Shown: positions 45,535-53,898 of the stretch, one piece after another | Position numbering within the stretch: position 1 is the stretch's first letter | Layout: the number at the start of each line of letters is the position of its first letter | Source of the DNA: Pseudomonas marincola | GTDB lineage: Bacteria; Pseudomonadota; Gammaproteobacteria; Pseudomonadales; Pseudomonadaceae | Length of the DNA: 64,000 bases | Direction of reading: 5' to 3' | Assembly (NCBI RefSeq): GCF_900116605.1 | Contig: NZ_FPBC01000010.1 | Coordinates: 115,109 to 179,108 of the forward strand | Made by a program: the position numbers and the translations under genes | The notes under the pieces: model-generated | What the model was told of the DNA's origin: nothing | The model's database searches: none | What the model saw: the letters and a program-made list of their open reading frames with translations, nothing else

Positions 45535-46305
45535 TCAGCGCACGACAATGCCGCGGCTGGCAAGGTAGGCCTTGGCTTCCGGTACGGTGTATTCGCCGAA
45601 GTGGAAAATGCTTGCTGCCAGCACGGCCGAAGCCTTGCCTTGCAAGATGCCATCAGCGAGATGATCGAGGTTGCCAACGCCGCCCGAGGCAATCACCGGA
45701 ATACCCACAGTTTCGCTGATTGCGCGGGTAACGCCGAGGTCGAAACCGTTCTTCATGCCATCCTGATCCATGCTGGTCAGGAGGATTTCACCGGCGCCAA
45801 GGTCTTCCATTTTCTTTGCCCAGAGCACTGCGTCCAAACCAGTTGGTTTGCGCCCGCCGTGGGTGAAGATTTCCCAGCGCGGTACTTCGCCTGACGCCGA
45901 AACGCACTTGGCGTCGATGGCCACGACGATGCACTGCGAGCCGAAGCGCTGCGCCGCTTCGCCGACAAACTCCGGATTGAATACCGCAGCGGTGTTGATC
46001 GACACCTTGTCTGCACCGGCATTGAGCAGGTTGCGGATGTCTTGCACGGTGCGCACGCCGCCGCCAACTGTCAGCGGGATAAACACCTGGCTGGCCATAC
46101 GCTCAACGGTATGCAGCGTGGTGTCACGGCCATCAACGCTGGCGGTGATGTCGAGAAAGGTAATTTCGTCAGCGCCCTGCTCGTCATAACGACGGGCGAT
46201 TTCTACCGGATCACCGGCGTCGCGAATATTCTCGAATTTGACACCCTTGACCACGCGACCGTTGTCGACGTCGAGGCAAGGAATAATACGTTTAGCCAGG
46301 GTCAT
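45535..46305 (-). CDS. hisF: Imidazole glycerol phosphate synthase, cyclase subunit
   Basis: TIM-barrel subunit that joins ammonia from HisH to PRFAR and gives imidazole glycerol phosphate and AICAR. Length is 256 residues. Motifs: RIIPCLDVDNGRVVKGVKF (catalytic Asp), FLDITAS, LTVGGGVRTVQDIRNLL, VVAIDAKCV, LTSMDQDGMKNGFDL (second Asp) and VIASGGVGN. It follows hisA by 58 bases. Confidence 0.98.
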   Translation of the reverse strand: MTLAKRIIPCLDVDNGRVVKGVKFENIRDAGDPVEIARRYDEQGADEITFLDITASVDGRDTTLHTVERMASQVFIPLTVGGGVRTVQDIRNLLNAGADKVSINTAAVFNPEFVGEAAQRFGSQCIVVAIDAKCVSASGEVPRWEIFTHGGRKPTGLDAVLWAKKMEDLGAGEILLTSMDQDGMKNGFDLGVTRAISETVGIPVIASGGVGNLDHLADGILQGKASAVLAASIFHFGEYTVPEAKAYLASRGIVVR

Positions 46306-46363
46306 ATCGCCGTCCTGTGTAGTGCGGGCAACGCTTGGGTCAGCCCGCCTTGCGCACGTTCAA

Positions 46364-47101
46364 TCAGCCTTTGTAGCTGTCGCAGAAAGCCTGAGCTTCG
46401 GCCACATCCAGCGTGCCTTCGTAGATTGCACGGCCGGTGATTGCGCCGATGATTCCCGGCGCCTTGGCGTCGAGCAGGGTTTTGATGTCGCCCAGATTAT
46501 GGATTCCGCCAGAAGCGATTACCGGAATGCTGGTCGCCGCTGCCAGCGCCGCTGTGAACGGTACGTTGCAGCCCTGCATCATGCCGTCTTTGGCGATGTC
46601 GGTGTATACGATTGCTGAGACGCCATCCGCCTCAAAGCGCTTGGCCAGGTCGATGACCTGCACGCTGCTGACTTCTGCCCAACCATCGGTGGCGACAAAA
46701 CCATCTTTGGCATCCAGACCCACAATTACTTTGCCCGGAAATGCCTTACACGCTTCGGCAACAAACTCAGGCTGTTTAACCGCCTTGGTGCCGATGATCA
46801 CGTAGCTGACGCCCGCTTTGACGTAATGCTCGATGGTTTCCAGCGAGCGAATGCCGCCGCCGATCTGGATCGGCAAATGCGGATAGCGCTTGGCAATTGC
46901 CGTAACCACTTCACCGTTGACCGGCTGGCCTTCAAATGCGCCGTTCAGGTCAACCAGATGCAGACGGCGGCAACCGCCCTCCACCCACTTGGCAGCCATG
47001 CTCACCGGATCATCGGAGAACACTGTGGAATCTTCCATACGGCCTTGACGCAGGCGCACGCAGGCGCCGTCTTTCAGATCGATAGCGGGAATAATCAGCA
47101 T
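46364..47101 (-). CDS. hisA: ProFAR isomerase (phosphoribosyl imidazole carboxamide isomerase)
   Basis: TIM-barrel isomerase of 245 residues, fourth step of histidine synthesis. Catalytic Asp lies in IPAIDLKDGACVRLRQG, the second in VYTDIAKDGMMQGCN, with IQIGGGIRSLETIEHYVKAG and PVIASGGIHNLGDI marking the phosphate sites. It follows the DUF2164 gene by 36 bases on the same strand. Confidence 0.98.
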   Translation of the reverse strand: MLIIPAIDLKDGACVRLRQGRMEDSTVFSDDPVSMAAKWVEGGCRRLHLVDLNGAFEGQPVNGEVVTAIAKRYPHLPIQIGGGIRSLETIEHYVKAGVSYVIIGTKAVKQPEFVAEACKAFPGKVIVGLDAKDGFVATDGWAEVSSVQVIDLAKRFEADGVSAIVYTDIAKDGMMQGCNVPFTAALAAATSIPVIASGGIHNLGDIKTLLDAKAPGIIGAITGRAIYEGTLDVAEAQAFCDSYKG

Positions 47102-47137
47102 CGGTTGAACCTGTTCAAGTCTTATAAAATTTAAAGG

Positions 47138-47395
47138 TCAGCTCTTCTCGAGCGCCCACAAGTCGCTTTCGATGCTGACAAACCGGTCACTGAGAACGGC
47201 CTGCACATCGGCGATCGCCTTGTCGTAATAAAGCGGGGCAATTTCCCGGCTGAACATCTCGAGCACTTCATGCACTTCAAACGAGCCCAGCTCAAGCTCG
47301 AAACGCTGTTCGAGAAAACGCTTGAGCGCCTCTACAGCGGCTTGTTCCTGAGCCGGCTCAAGTTTGAGTTGCGCAGTGATCTTGCTCCGGGCCAT
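47138..47395 (-). CDS. DUF2164 family protein
   Basis: Small protein of 85 residues (LKLEPAQEQAAVEALKRFLE, then FSREIAPLYYDKAIADVQAV), matching DUF2164, which has no known function. It sits inside the his operon between hisH and hisA: its ATG overlaps the hisH stop codon and it ends 36 bases before hisA. The placement is conserved in pseudomonads and suggests co-expression only. Confidence 0.88.
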   Translation of the reverse strand: MARSKITAQLKLEPAQEQAAVEALKRFLEQRFELELGSFEVHEVLEMFSREIAPLYYDKAIADVQAVLSDRFVSIESDLWALEKS

Positions 47396-48033
47396 TACCA
47401 GCGGCCATCCCAGGCGGCGAAGTTCTGCAGCAATTGCAGGCCATGGGTATGGCTCTTCTCCGGATGGAATTGCACGGCAAAGCGCGAACCTTCAGCCAGC
47501 GCGGCGGCAAAATCCTTGCCGTAATGACCACGACCGACGACCTGCTTGGGGTTGCCGGCTTCGATGTAATAGCTGTGCACGAAGTAGAAGCGCGCCATGT
47601 CCGGAATGTTGTGCCACAGCGGGTGTTTGATCGTTTGCGCGACCTCGTTCCAGCCCATGTGCGGCACTTTCAGCGCTTCGCCGTCTTCGACCTGATCCTT
47701 GCCGAAGAAGCGAACTTGCCCTGGAAACATGCCAATGCAGTCAACGCCGGCGTTCTCTTCGCTGCTCTCCATAAGCGCCTGCATACCCACGCAGATGCCC
47801 AGAAACGGACGGTCCTGGCTCACTTCACGGACCAGCGTGTCGAAGCCCAGCCGGCGAATTTCAGCCATGCAGTCGCGGATAGCGCCAACACCCGGGAAAA
47901 CCACGCGGTCGGCTTCGCGAATCACTTTCTCGTCACTGGTGACCAGCACCCGGCCAGCACCAACGTGCTCCAGCGCTTTGGACACCGAATGCAGGTTGCC
48001 CATGCCGTAATCGATTACCGCGACTGTTTGCAT
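47395..48033 (-). CDS. hisH: Imidazole glycerol phosphate synthase, amidotransferase subunit
   Basis: Class I glutaminase subunit of 212 residues that feeds ammonia to HisF. The Cys nucleophile is in PFLGICVGMQALMESSEE; the His-Glu pair is in FAVQFHPEKSHTHGLQLL near the C-terminus. It begins in the hisB stop codon and overlaps DUF2164 by one base, so the operon is tightly coupled. Confidence 0.98.
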   Translation of the reverse strand: MQTVAVIDYGMGNLHSVSKALEHVGAGRVLVTSDEKVIREADRVVFPGVGAIRDCMAEIRRLGFDTLVREVSQDRPFLGICVGMQALMESSEENAGVDCIGMFPGQVRFFGKDQVEDGEALKVPHMGWNEVAQTIKHPLWHNIPDMARFYFVHSYYIEAGNPKQVVGRGHYGKDFAAALAEGSRFAVQFHPEKSHTHGLQLLQNFAAWDGRW

Positions 48034-48626
48034 CAGAGCACGCCCTTGGTCGAAGGCATCTGGCCCGCCATACGCGGGTCCAGCTCAGTGGCCATGCGCA
48101 ATGCGCGGCCAAATGCCTTGTACACGGTTTCGATCTGGTGGTGGGTGTTGGTGCCACGCAGGTTATCGATGTGCAGGCTTACCAGCGCATGGTTGACGAA
48201 GCCCTGGAAGAACTCCTGGAACAAGTCCACGTCAAAACCGCCGACTACAGCGCGGGTAAACGGCACGTGCATTTGCAGGCCGGGACGCCCGGAGAAGTCG
48301 ATAACTACGCGCGACAGCGCCTCATCCAGCGGGACGTAAGAGTGGCCATAACGGACCATGCCCTTCTTGTCGCCGACAGCCTTGCTGAAGGCCTGACCGA
48401 GGGTAATACCGACGTCTTCGACGGTGTGGTGATCATCGATATGCAGATCGCCCTTACACTCGATATCCAGGTCAATCAGACCGTGGCGTGCGATTTGATC
48501 GAGCATGTGCTCAAGAAACGGTACGCCAATGTCAAAACGGGCCTTACCGGTGCCGTCCAGGTTGATTGAAACCTTGATTTGGGTCTCAAGGGTGTTGCGC
48601 TCGACGCATGCCGTACGTTCGGCCAT
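48033..48626 (-). CDS. hisB: Imidazoleglycerol-phosphate dehydratase
   Basis: Monofunctional HisB (no phosphatase domain) of 197 residues from ATG 48626. Metal-binding His-rich motifs are CKGDLHIDDHHTVEDVGITL and HIDNLRGTNTHHQIETVYKA; PFLEHMLDQIARHG precedes them. A GGAG site supports this start; the frame runs nine codons further upstream without conservation. It leads the hisB-hisH-DUF2164-hisA-hisF run and is divergent from the FAD gene. Confidence 0.98.
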   Translation of the reverse strand: MAERTACVERNTLETQIKVSINLDGTGKARFDIGVPFLEHMLDQIARHGLIDLDIECKGDLHIDDHHTVEDVGITLGQAFSKAVGDKKGMVRYGHSYVPLDEALSRVVIDFSGRPGLQMHVPFTRAVVGGFDVDLFQEFFQGFVNHALVSLHIDNLRGTNTHHQIETVYKAFGRALRMATELDPRMAGQMPSTKGVL

Positions 48627-48748
48627 CACCTGCTCCACGAAATCATTGTGCAAAATGGGCAGGCATTATAGGCCCAATCGGGGTAAACCTTGAAGCAAGC
48701 GCCGATCAGAAGAACAATTCTGCCGAATAACTGCAATTGAGTGACCGG

Positions 48749-49858
48749 ATGGACAGCATCGACACCCTCGTAATTGGCGGCGGCGCAGTGGGTCTGGCCT
48801 GCGCTGCACGCCTGGTCAACCCGCAGCAGAGCCTGTTGATTGTGGAGGCCGAAAGCCTGATTGGCAGCCACACCTCCAGCCGTAATAGCGAGGTGATGCA
48901 CGCTGGCATTTACTACGCGCCCGGCTCGCTCAAGGCGCAACTCTGCCTTGAAGGCCGTGAGCGTCTTTACAGTTGGTGCGCGCAGCATCAGGTTGCGCAC
49001 CGCAAAATCGGCAAATTACTGGTCGCGGTAACTGCCAATGAAATCAGCCGCCTCGACGCACTGGCCAGCAATGCCATTGCATCGGGTGTCGAGCCGCTGC
49101 AAGAAATCAGTCGCGCGCAATTGCAGCAGCTCGAACCGGCGGTCAGCGCAGTGGCGGCGCTCTACTCACCGCACACCGGCATTATCGACAGCCACGAATT
49201 TATCCATTCGCTGCTCGGTGCTGCCGAACGCCATGGCGCGCAACTGGTGCTCAACACCCGCGTAAGCCAACTGCAGCGCGCCCCGGATGGCTGGATCGCC
49301 AGCGGAATAAGTGCCGGCGAGCCATTCCAGATCAAAGCCCAGCAGGTCATCAATGCCTGCGGGCTTTTTGCTCAGCAACTGGCGCAGCAAACCAGCGAAT
49401 TGCCAGGCGCGACCATTCCCAAGCTGCATCTGTGTCAGGGCCGCTATTTCAGTTACAGCGGCCGCTCGCCATTCAATCATCTGATCTACCCGATGCCGGA
49501 GGCCAACAACGCCGGGCTCGGCGTGCACGCCACTCTGGACATGGGCGGCCAGTTACGTTTCGGCCCTGACACTGAATACATCGAGCGCATTGACTACAAC
49601 GTCGATGCACAGCTGCGCGACGCCTTTGCCGCGGCCATTAGCCGCTACTTCCCCGCGCTCGACAGCGCCCGGCTCAGCCCGGCGTACAGCGGCATCCGCC
49701 CTAAACTGAGTGGTGCAGGGGAACCGCCGGCCGACTTCATCATCCAAACATCAGCCATACATGGGCTGGAAGGCCTGATAAACCTGTACGGGATCGAATC
49801 GCCGGGGCTGACTGCCAGCCTGGCAATTGCCGATCGCGTGGCGCTTTATGCTAAATAG
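48749..49858 (+). CDS. FAD-dependent oxidoreductase, L-2-hydroxyglutarate oxidase-like
   Basis: DAO-family flavoprotein of about 369 residues. The dinucleotide-binding motif is TLVIGGGAVGLACAARLV, and SHTSSRNSEVMHAGIYYAPGS is a signature shared with LhgO/L2HGDH enzymes. GIESPGLTASLAIAD at the end is the FAD-binding C-terminus. Substrate is not certain; L-2-hydroxyglutarate or another 2-hydroxyacid is inferred. ATG 48749 is chosen; TTG 48737 is an in-frame alternative with a poor ribosome site. Confidence 0.85.
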   Translation: MDSIDTLVIGGGAVGLACAARLVNPQQSLLIVEAESLIGSHTSSRNSEVMHAGIYYAPGSLKAQLCLEGRERLYSWCAQHQVAHRKIGKLLVAVTANEISRLDALASNAIASGVEPLQEISRAQLQQLEPAVSAVAALYSPHTGIIDSHEFIHSLLGAAERHGAQLVLNTRVSQLQRAPDGWIASGISAGEPFQIKAQQVINACGLFAQQLAQQTSELPGATIPKLHLCQGRYFSYSGRSPFNHLIYPMPEANNAGLGVHATLDMGGQLRFGPDTEYIERIDYNVDAQLRDAFAAAISRYFPALDSARLSPAYSGIRPKLSGAGEPPADFIIQTSAIHGLEGLINLYGIESPGLTASLAIADRVALYAK

Positions 49859-49921
49859 TCATCACATGGGCGCTATACTTCTTCGCTCTAAATAAAAGCC
49901 AATGCATACAAGGAATCGTCC

Positions 49922-52147
49922 ATGAAATCGCTCGGCAAAATCCTGGGCCTGTTTTTCCTCGGACTGTTGCTGATCATCGTGGCGGCGGGTTTTATCCTGA
50001 CGCACCTGTTCGATCCCAACGACTACAAAGACGAAATCCGCGATCTGGCACGCGAAAAAGCCAATATCGAGCTGACGCTGAACGGCGATATCGGCTGGAG
50101 TCTGTTCCCGTGGCTTGGCCTTGAGCTGACCGATGCGACTGTCGCCAGCGCCTCGACACCCGACCAACCGTTCGCCGATTTGCGCCTGCTTGGCCTTTCC
50201 GTGCGGGTATTGCCGCTGCTGAGCAAGCAGATCCAGATGAGCGACATCCGCATCGACGGTCTCAACCTGAATCTTCAGCGTGACGAAAAAGGCCACGGCA
50301 ACTGGGAAGACATCGGTCATCCGCAAAAAACCGCCGCTGCCGATGGCCAACCTGCAGCGCCAGCAGAACCTGAAAAAACCGCAGAGACGCCCGCCAAACG
50401 CTCCGAGCCCATGAAGCTGGATATCGACAGCCTGATTGTTAACGGCGCCCGCGTGGAATACAGCGATGCACAGAAGGGCCAGCAATTCAGCGCCGAAAGC
50501 ATTCAGCTCACCACTGGCGCCATCAGCGAAGGGCAGGCTGTGCCTATCAAGCTGAGTGCATTCTTTGGCACCAACAAGCCGTTGATTCGTGCGCGCACCG
50601 AGCTGCAAGGTGACCTGCGTATCGACCGAAACAGCAAACGCTACCAATTGGAAAACGCCAGAATTTCAGGTGAAGCGTCTGGCGAGCCGCTCAACGGGCA
50701 AACCCTCACCTACTCCATGCAAGGCCAGATTCTGGTCGACCTGACCAAGCAAGTTGCCGAGTGGAGCAACCTCAAGCTCTCGGCCAACCAGCTGCGCGCA
50801 CTCGGTGAAATCAAGGTCACCGAGCTTGACCAGAAAGCGCCCAAACTGACCGGCGGGCTGTCGATTGCCGAGATCAATCTGCGCGAGTTCCTGAACGGTA
50901 TCGGCCACCAGCTGCCGCCGATGAACGACGATAAAACCCTGCGCAAGTTCGAACTGGTCACCCGCCTCAGTGGCAGCCCGGACAGCGTCCAACTCGACGA
51001 CCTCAAAGTACAACTCGACGACAGCAAGTTCACCGGCAACCTCGCCATTGCCAGCGTTACCAAGCAAGCGCTGCGCGCGCAGCTCAAGGGCGACCAGCTC
51101 GATCTCGACCGCTACCTGCTGGCGCCGGACGAGAAAACCAAAAGCAGCACCGCTGCGCGTAACGCAGAGGTCAAGGAAAGCATCGCCAAAGCGGGCAAGA
51201 ACGGCACCAGCGATCTGCCCAACGCACCCACTCAGCAAGCCTGGAGCAATACTCCGGTGTTGCCGATTGAGCGTCTGCGCAAGCTCGATATGCAGGTGGA
51301 TCTGAACATGGACAGCCTGACCGTCAAGCAACAAGCGATCAGCAACTTGGCAGTCAAGGCGAAAAGCATTAACGGCCTGCTGACCCTTGAGAATGCCAGC
51401 GGCAACCTCGGTAGCGGCAGCTTCAGCGCCAATGCCAGAGTCGATGTACGCAAGGCCATTCCGCAACTGACTCTGCACAAGCAGATCAAGCGCATTCAGA
51501 TAGAACCCTTTCTGAAAACGCCTGAACATGCCGCTCCGGTGAAAGGGCTTCTCGACCTGCAAGCCGATTTGACGACCACCGGCAACAGCCAGCGCGAGTG
51601 GGTGGCTGGGCTCAACGGGACCTCGAAATTCACCCTCAACGACGGCATGCTGGTTGATGCCAACGTTGAGCAACAGCTGTGCATCGGTATTGCCACACTG
51701 AACCGCAAGCCGATTACCCGCGACTTCCCGAACAAGAGCACGCCGTTCGAGAAACTCCAGGGCAGCCTGACCTTCACCAACGGCGTGGCCAGCAACCCTG
51801 ATCTGGCCGTGAGCATTCCCGGCCTCAGCGTTAGCGGCCACGGTGATCTCGACCTGCGGGTTATGGGTCTCGACTACCGCGCCGGCATCACCCTCAAGGG
51901 CGACCAGCGCGAGATGCCAGACCCGGCGTGCCAGGTAAATGAACGTTACGTCGGCATCGAATGGCCACTGCGTTGCCGCGGCCCGCTAGAGCTGGGCGCC
52001 AAGGCTTGCCGCCTGGACAAGGCCGGCATGGGCAAGATAGCCGCGCAATTGGCAGGCGAGAAACTGACCGAAAAACTCGAAGAGAAGCTTGGCGACAAAG
52101 TCAGTCCAGACCTCAAGGACGCGCTCAAGGGTCTGTTCAAACGATGA
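49922..52147 (+). CDS. asmA: AsmA family protein
   Basis: Large inner-membrane-anchored periplasmic protein of 741 residues, of the bridge-like lipid-transport AsmA group. It starts with one helix (ILGLFFLGLLLIIVAAGFIL) and the family motif HLFDPNDYKDEIRDLAREK, then LTLNGDIGWSLFPWLGLEL. A low-complexity Ala/Pro/Lys region lies near residues 140-165. The C-terminal AsmA domain includes FTLNDGMLVDANVEQQLC. It overlaps mutY (ATGA at 52144) and so shares an operon with it. Confidence 0.94.
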   Translation: MKSLGKILGLFFLGLLLIIVAAGFILTHLFDPNDYKDEIRDLAREKANIELTLNGDIGWSLFPWLGLELTDATVASASTPDQPFADLRLLGLSVRVLPLLSKQIQMSDIRIDGLNLNLQRDEKGHGNWEDIGHPQKTAAADGQPAAPAEPEKTAETPAKRSEPMKLDIDSLIVNGARVEYSDAQKGQQFSAESIQLTTGAISEGQAVPIKLSAFFGTNKPLIRARTELQGDLRIDRNSKRYQLENARISGEASGEPLNGQTLTYSMQGQILVDLTKQVAEWSNLKLSANQLRALGEIKVTELDQKAPKLTGGLSIAEINLREFLNGIGHQLPPMNDDKTLRKFELVTRLSGSPDSVQLDDLKVQLDDSKFTGNLAIASVTKQALRAQLKGDQLDLDRYLLAPDEKTKSSTAARNAEVKESIAKAGKNGTSDLPNAPTQQAWSNTPVLPIERLRKLDMQVDLNMDSLTVKQQAISNLAVKAKSINGLLTLENASGNLGSGSFSANARVDVRKAIPQLTLHKQIKRIQIEPFLKTPEHAAPVKGLLDLQADLTTTGNSQREWVAGLNGTSKFTLNDGMLVDANVEQQLCIGIATLNRKPITRDFPNKSTPFEKLQGSLTFTNGVASNPDLAVSIPGLSVSGHGDLDLRVMGLDYRAGITLKGDQREMPDPACQVNERYVGIEWPLRCRGPLELGAKACRLDKAGMGKIAAQLAGEKLTEKLEEKLGDKVSPDLKDALKGLFKR

Positions 52148-53211
52148 GTCCCACGCAATTCTCCCAAGCCGTACTCGATTGGTACGACAGCCACGGCCGC
52201 AAAGATCTGCCCTGGCAGCAGGCAATCACGCCTTATCGGGTCTGGGTTTCCGAGATCATGCTGCAACAAACCCAAGTAAGCACCGTGCTCGGCTACTTCG
52301 ACCGGTTCATGAGCGCCCTGCCGACCGTGCAGGCGCTGGCGGCCGCACCTGAAGATGAAGTGCTGCACCTGTGGACCGGCCTCGGGTATTACACCCGTGC
52401 GCGCAATTTGCAGAAAACCGCGCAGATCATCGTCAGTCAGCACGGCGGGGAATTTCCACGCAGCGTCGAGGCGCTTACCGAGCTGCCCGGCATTGGTCGC
52501 TCGACTGCCGGCGCGATTGCCAGCTTGAGCATGGAGATCCGCGCACCGATCCTCGATGGCAACGTCAAACGCGTGCTGGCCCGCTATGTGGCGCAGGAAG
52601 GCTATCCGGGCGACCCCAAAGTGGCCAAACAACTCTGGGATGTCGCCGAGCGCTTTACGCCCGAGCGCCGCGTGAACAACTACACGCAGGCAATGATGGA
52701 TCTTGGGGCAACGCTGTGTACACGCAGCAAACCAAGCTGCTTGCTGTGCCCGCTAAAGAATGGCTGTCAGGCGCATCTGCTGGGTCTGGAGATTCGTTAC
52801 CCAATCCCCAAGCCGCGCAAGGAGCTGCCGCAAAAGCGCGCTCTGATGCCGATACTGGCCAACCGCGAACACGCCATTCTGCTTTACCGCAGACCGGCAA
52901 GCGGGCTTTGGGGCGGGCTTTGGAGCCTGCCAGAGCTTAACGACCTGCAAGCACTCGAACCCTTTGCCAACCAACACGCCCTTGAACTCGGCGAACGCAA
53001 ACCGCTGGCCGAGTTGATTCATACTTTCAGCCACTTCCAGTTAACGATCGAGCCGTGGCTGGTCGACGTCACCGCCGCCCCCAGCAACGTGGCCGAGGCC
53101 GACTGGCTCTGGTATAACCTCGCCACACCACCGCGCCTCGGACTCGCCGCTCCAGTCAAAAAACTGTTGAAGCGCGCAGCCGATGCACTGAACGCAGGAG
53201 AATTGTCATGA
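52144..53211 (+). CDS. mutY: A/G-specific adenine glycosylase
   Basis: Removes adenine paired with 8-oxoguanine. Length is 355 residues. The HhH motif is TELPGIGRSTAGAIASL and the catalytic Asp lies in PILDGNVKRVLARY. The [4Fe-4S] ligands C-x6-C-x2-C-x5-C read CTRSKPSCLLCPLKNGC. The C-terminal NUDIX-like domain recognises 8-oxoG. It starts in the asmA stop and overlaps yggX by four bases. Confidence 0.98.
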   Translation: MSPTQFSQAVLDWYDSHGRKDLPWQQAITPYRVWVSEIMLQQTQVSTVLGYFDRFMSALPTVQALAAAPEDEVLHLWTGLGYYTRARNLQKTAQIIVSQHGGEFPRSVEALTELPGIGRSTAGAIASLSMEIRAPILDGNVKRVLARYVAQEGYPGDPKVAKQLWDVAERFTPERRVNNYTQAMMDLGATLCTRSKPSCLLCPLKNGCQAHLLGLEIRYPIPKPRKELPQKRALMPILANREHAILLYRRPASGLWGGLWSLPELNDLQALEPFANQHALELGERKPLAELIHTFSHFQLTIEPWLVDVTAAPSNVAEADWLWYNLATPPRLGLAAPVKKLLKRAADALNAGELS

Positions 53212-53480
53212 CCCGCACCGTAATGTGCCGCAAACACAAACAAGAGCTGCCAGGCCTTGATCGCCCACCGTATCCGGGCCCAAAAGGTGAAGACCTGTAT
53301 AACAACGTCTCCAAGCAAGCCTGGGATGAGTGGCAAAAACACCAGACTTTGCTGATCAACGAGCGTCGTCTGAACATGATGAACGCCGAAGACCGCAAAT
53401 TCCTCCAGGCCGAGATGGATAAATTCCTTTCCGGCGAAGAGTACGCGCAAGCCGAAGGTTACGTGCCGCCAAGCGAGTAA
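53208..53480 (+). CDS. yggX: Fe(2+)-trafficking/oxidative damage protection protein
   Basis: Small protein of 90 residues of the YggX family, protecting Fe-S clusters against oxidation. Family signatures: RTVMCRKHKQELPGLDRPPY, PGPKGEDLYNNVSKQAWDEW and LINERRLNMM. Its coupling to mutY (ATGA overlap), which also needs an Fe-S cluster, is conserved in gamma-proteobacteria. Confidence 0.97.
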   Translation: MTRTVMCRKHKQELPGLDRPPYPGPKGEDLYNNVSKQAWDEWQKHQTLLINERRLNMMNAEDRKFLQAEMDKFLSGEEYAQAEGYVPPSE

Positions 53481-53575
53481 AACCCGGCAAAGGGCAAAAG
53501 CGATTATTTTTTGATCACTTTTGCCCCGATTTATCGTAAGAGCCCGTTTTCTTTAAATATTTTTCACAAACACGC

Positions 53576-53604
53576 TTGACATGCATCCGCCAAATCCGTC
53601 TAAT
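53576..53604 (+). promoter_or_regulatory. Promoter of tRNA-Phe
   Basis: TTGACA and TCTAAT are 17 bases apart, with a GC-rich stretch (ACGCCCCGTT) between the -10 and the tRNA start. Such a discriminator is typical of growth-rate/stringently controlled stable-RNA promoters. Confidence 0.75.
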
Positions 53605-53614
53605 ACGCCCCGTT

Positions 53615-53690
53615 GCCCAGATAGCTCAGTCGGTAGAGCAGGGGATTGAAAATCCCCGTGTCGGCGGTTCGATTCCGTCTCTGGGCACCA
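53615..53690 (+). tRNA. tRNA-Phe (GAA)
   Basis: A 76-base tRNA with complete cloverleaf: acceptor GCCCAGA with TCTGGGC, anticodon stem GGGGA/TCCCC enclosing TTGAAAA (anticodon GAA at 53648-53650), T-loop GGTTCGATTCC and an encoded CCA end. Its 3' half is the integration site of the island to the right; the attL copy begins inside the T-arm, leaving the tRNA intact. Confidence 0.99.
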
Positions 53691-53710
53691 CTAATTAATT
53701 TCAGGTGGTG
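53665..53710 (+). repeat. attL: tRNA-end copy of the att repeat
   Basis: A 46-base segment from the tRNA T-arm through the CCA end and 20 bases beyond it. The matching copy is at 63103-63147, with three differences: A/G in the T-loop, one G missing in the right copy, and A/C in the ACTAATTAATT tail. Both copies are followed by a similar hairpin. Confidence 0.9.
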
Positions 53711-53734
53711 CCAAAACCACCCGAAAGCCCACAA

Positions 53735-53760
53735 GAAGCCCGCCTAGTGCGGGTTTTTTG
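53735..53760 (+). terminator. tRNA-Phe terminator, left copy
   Basis: CCCGC pairs with GCGGG around CTAGT and is followed by six T. The same hairpin recurs after attR at 63172-63192. Confidence 0.8.
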
Positions 53761-53803
53761 TTGTCTGTAGTTCCTGATACCTCCCTTGTAAGCCCGAAGC
53801 TTT

Positions 53804-53851
53804 GTGAGTAGATTTGTGAGTAGATACGGTTCGGTCTAGAAATCTACTCAC
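53804..53851. promoter_or_regulatory. Integrase arm-type sites, left end
   Basis: Two direct copies of GTGAGTAGAT (53804-53813 and 53816-53825, separated by TT) and one inverted copy (53842-53851). The same 22-base double site is at 63033-63054, near the other end. This matches the P and P' arm sites that tyrosine integrases bind; it sits directly upstream of int. Confidence 0.7.
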
Positions 53852-53898
53852 ATTTTCAAGCCAAAGCCCCGGCTAGTAGGGCTTGCACAGGAATAGCT

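Noticed and set aside
50666..51841. A 391-codon minus-strand frame
   Set aside because: It is antisense to asmA and has no motif or start signal.
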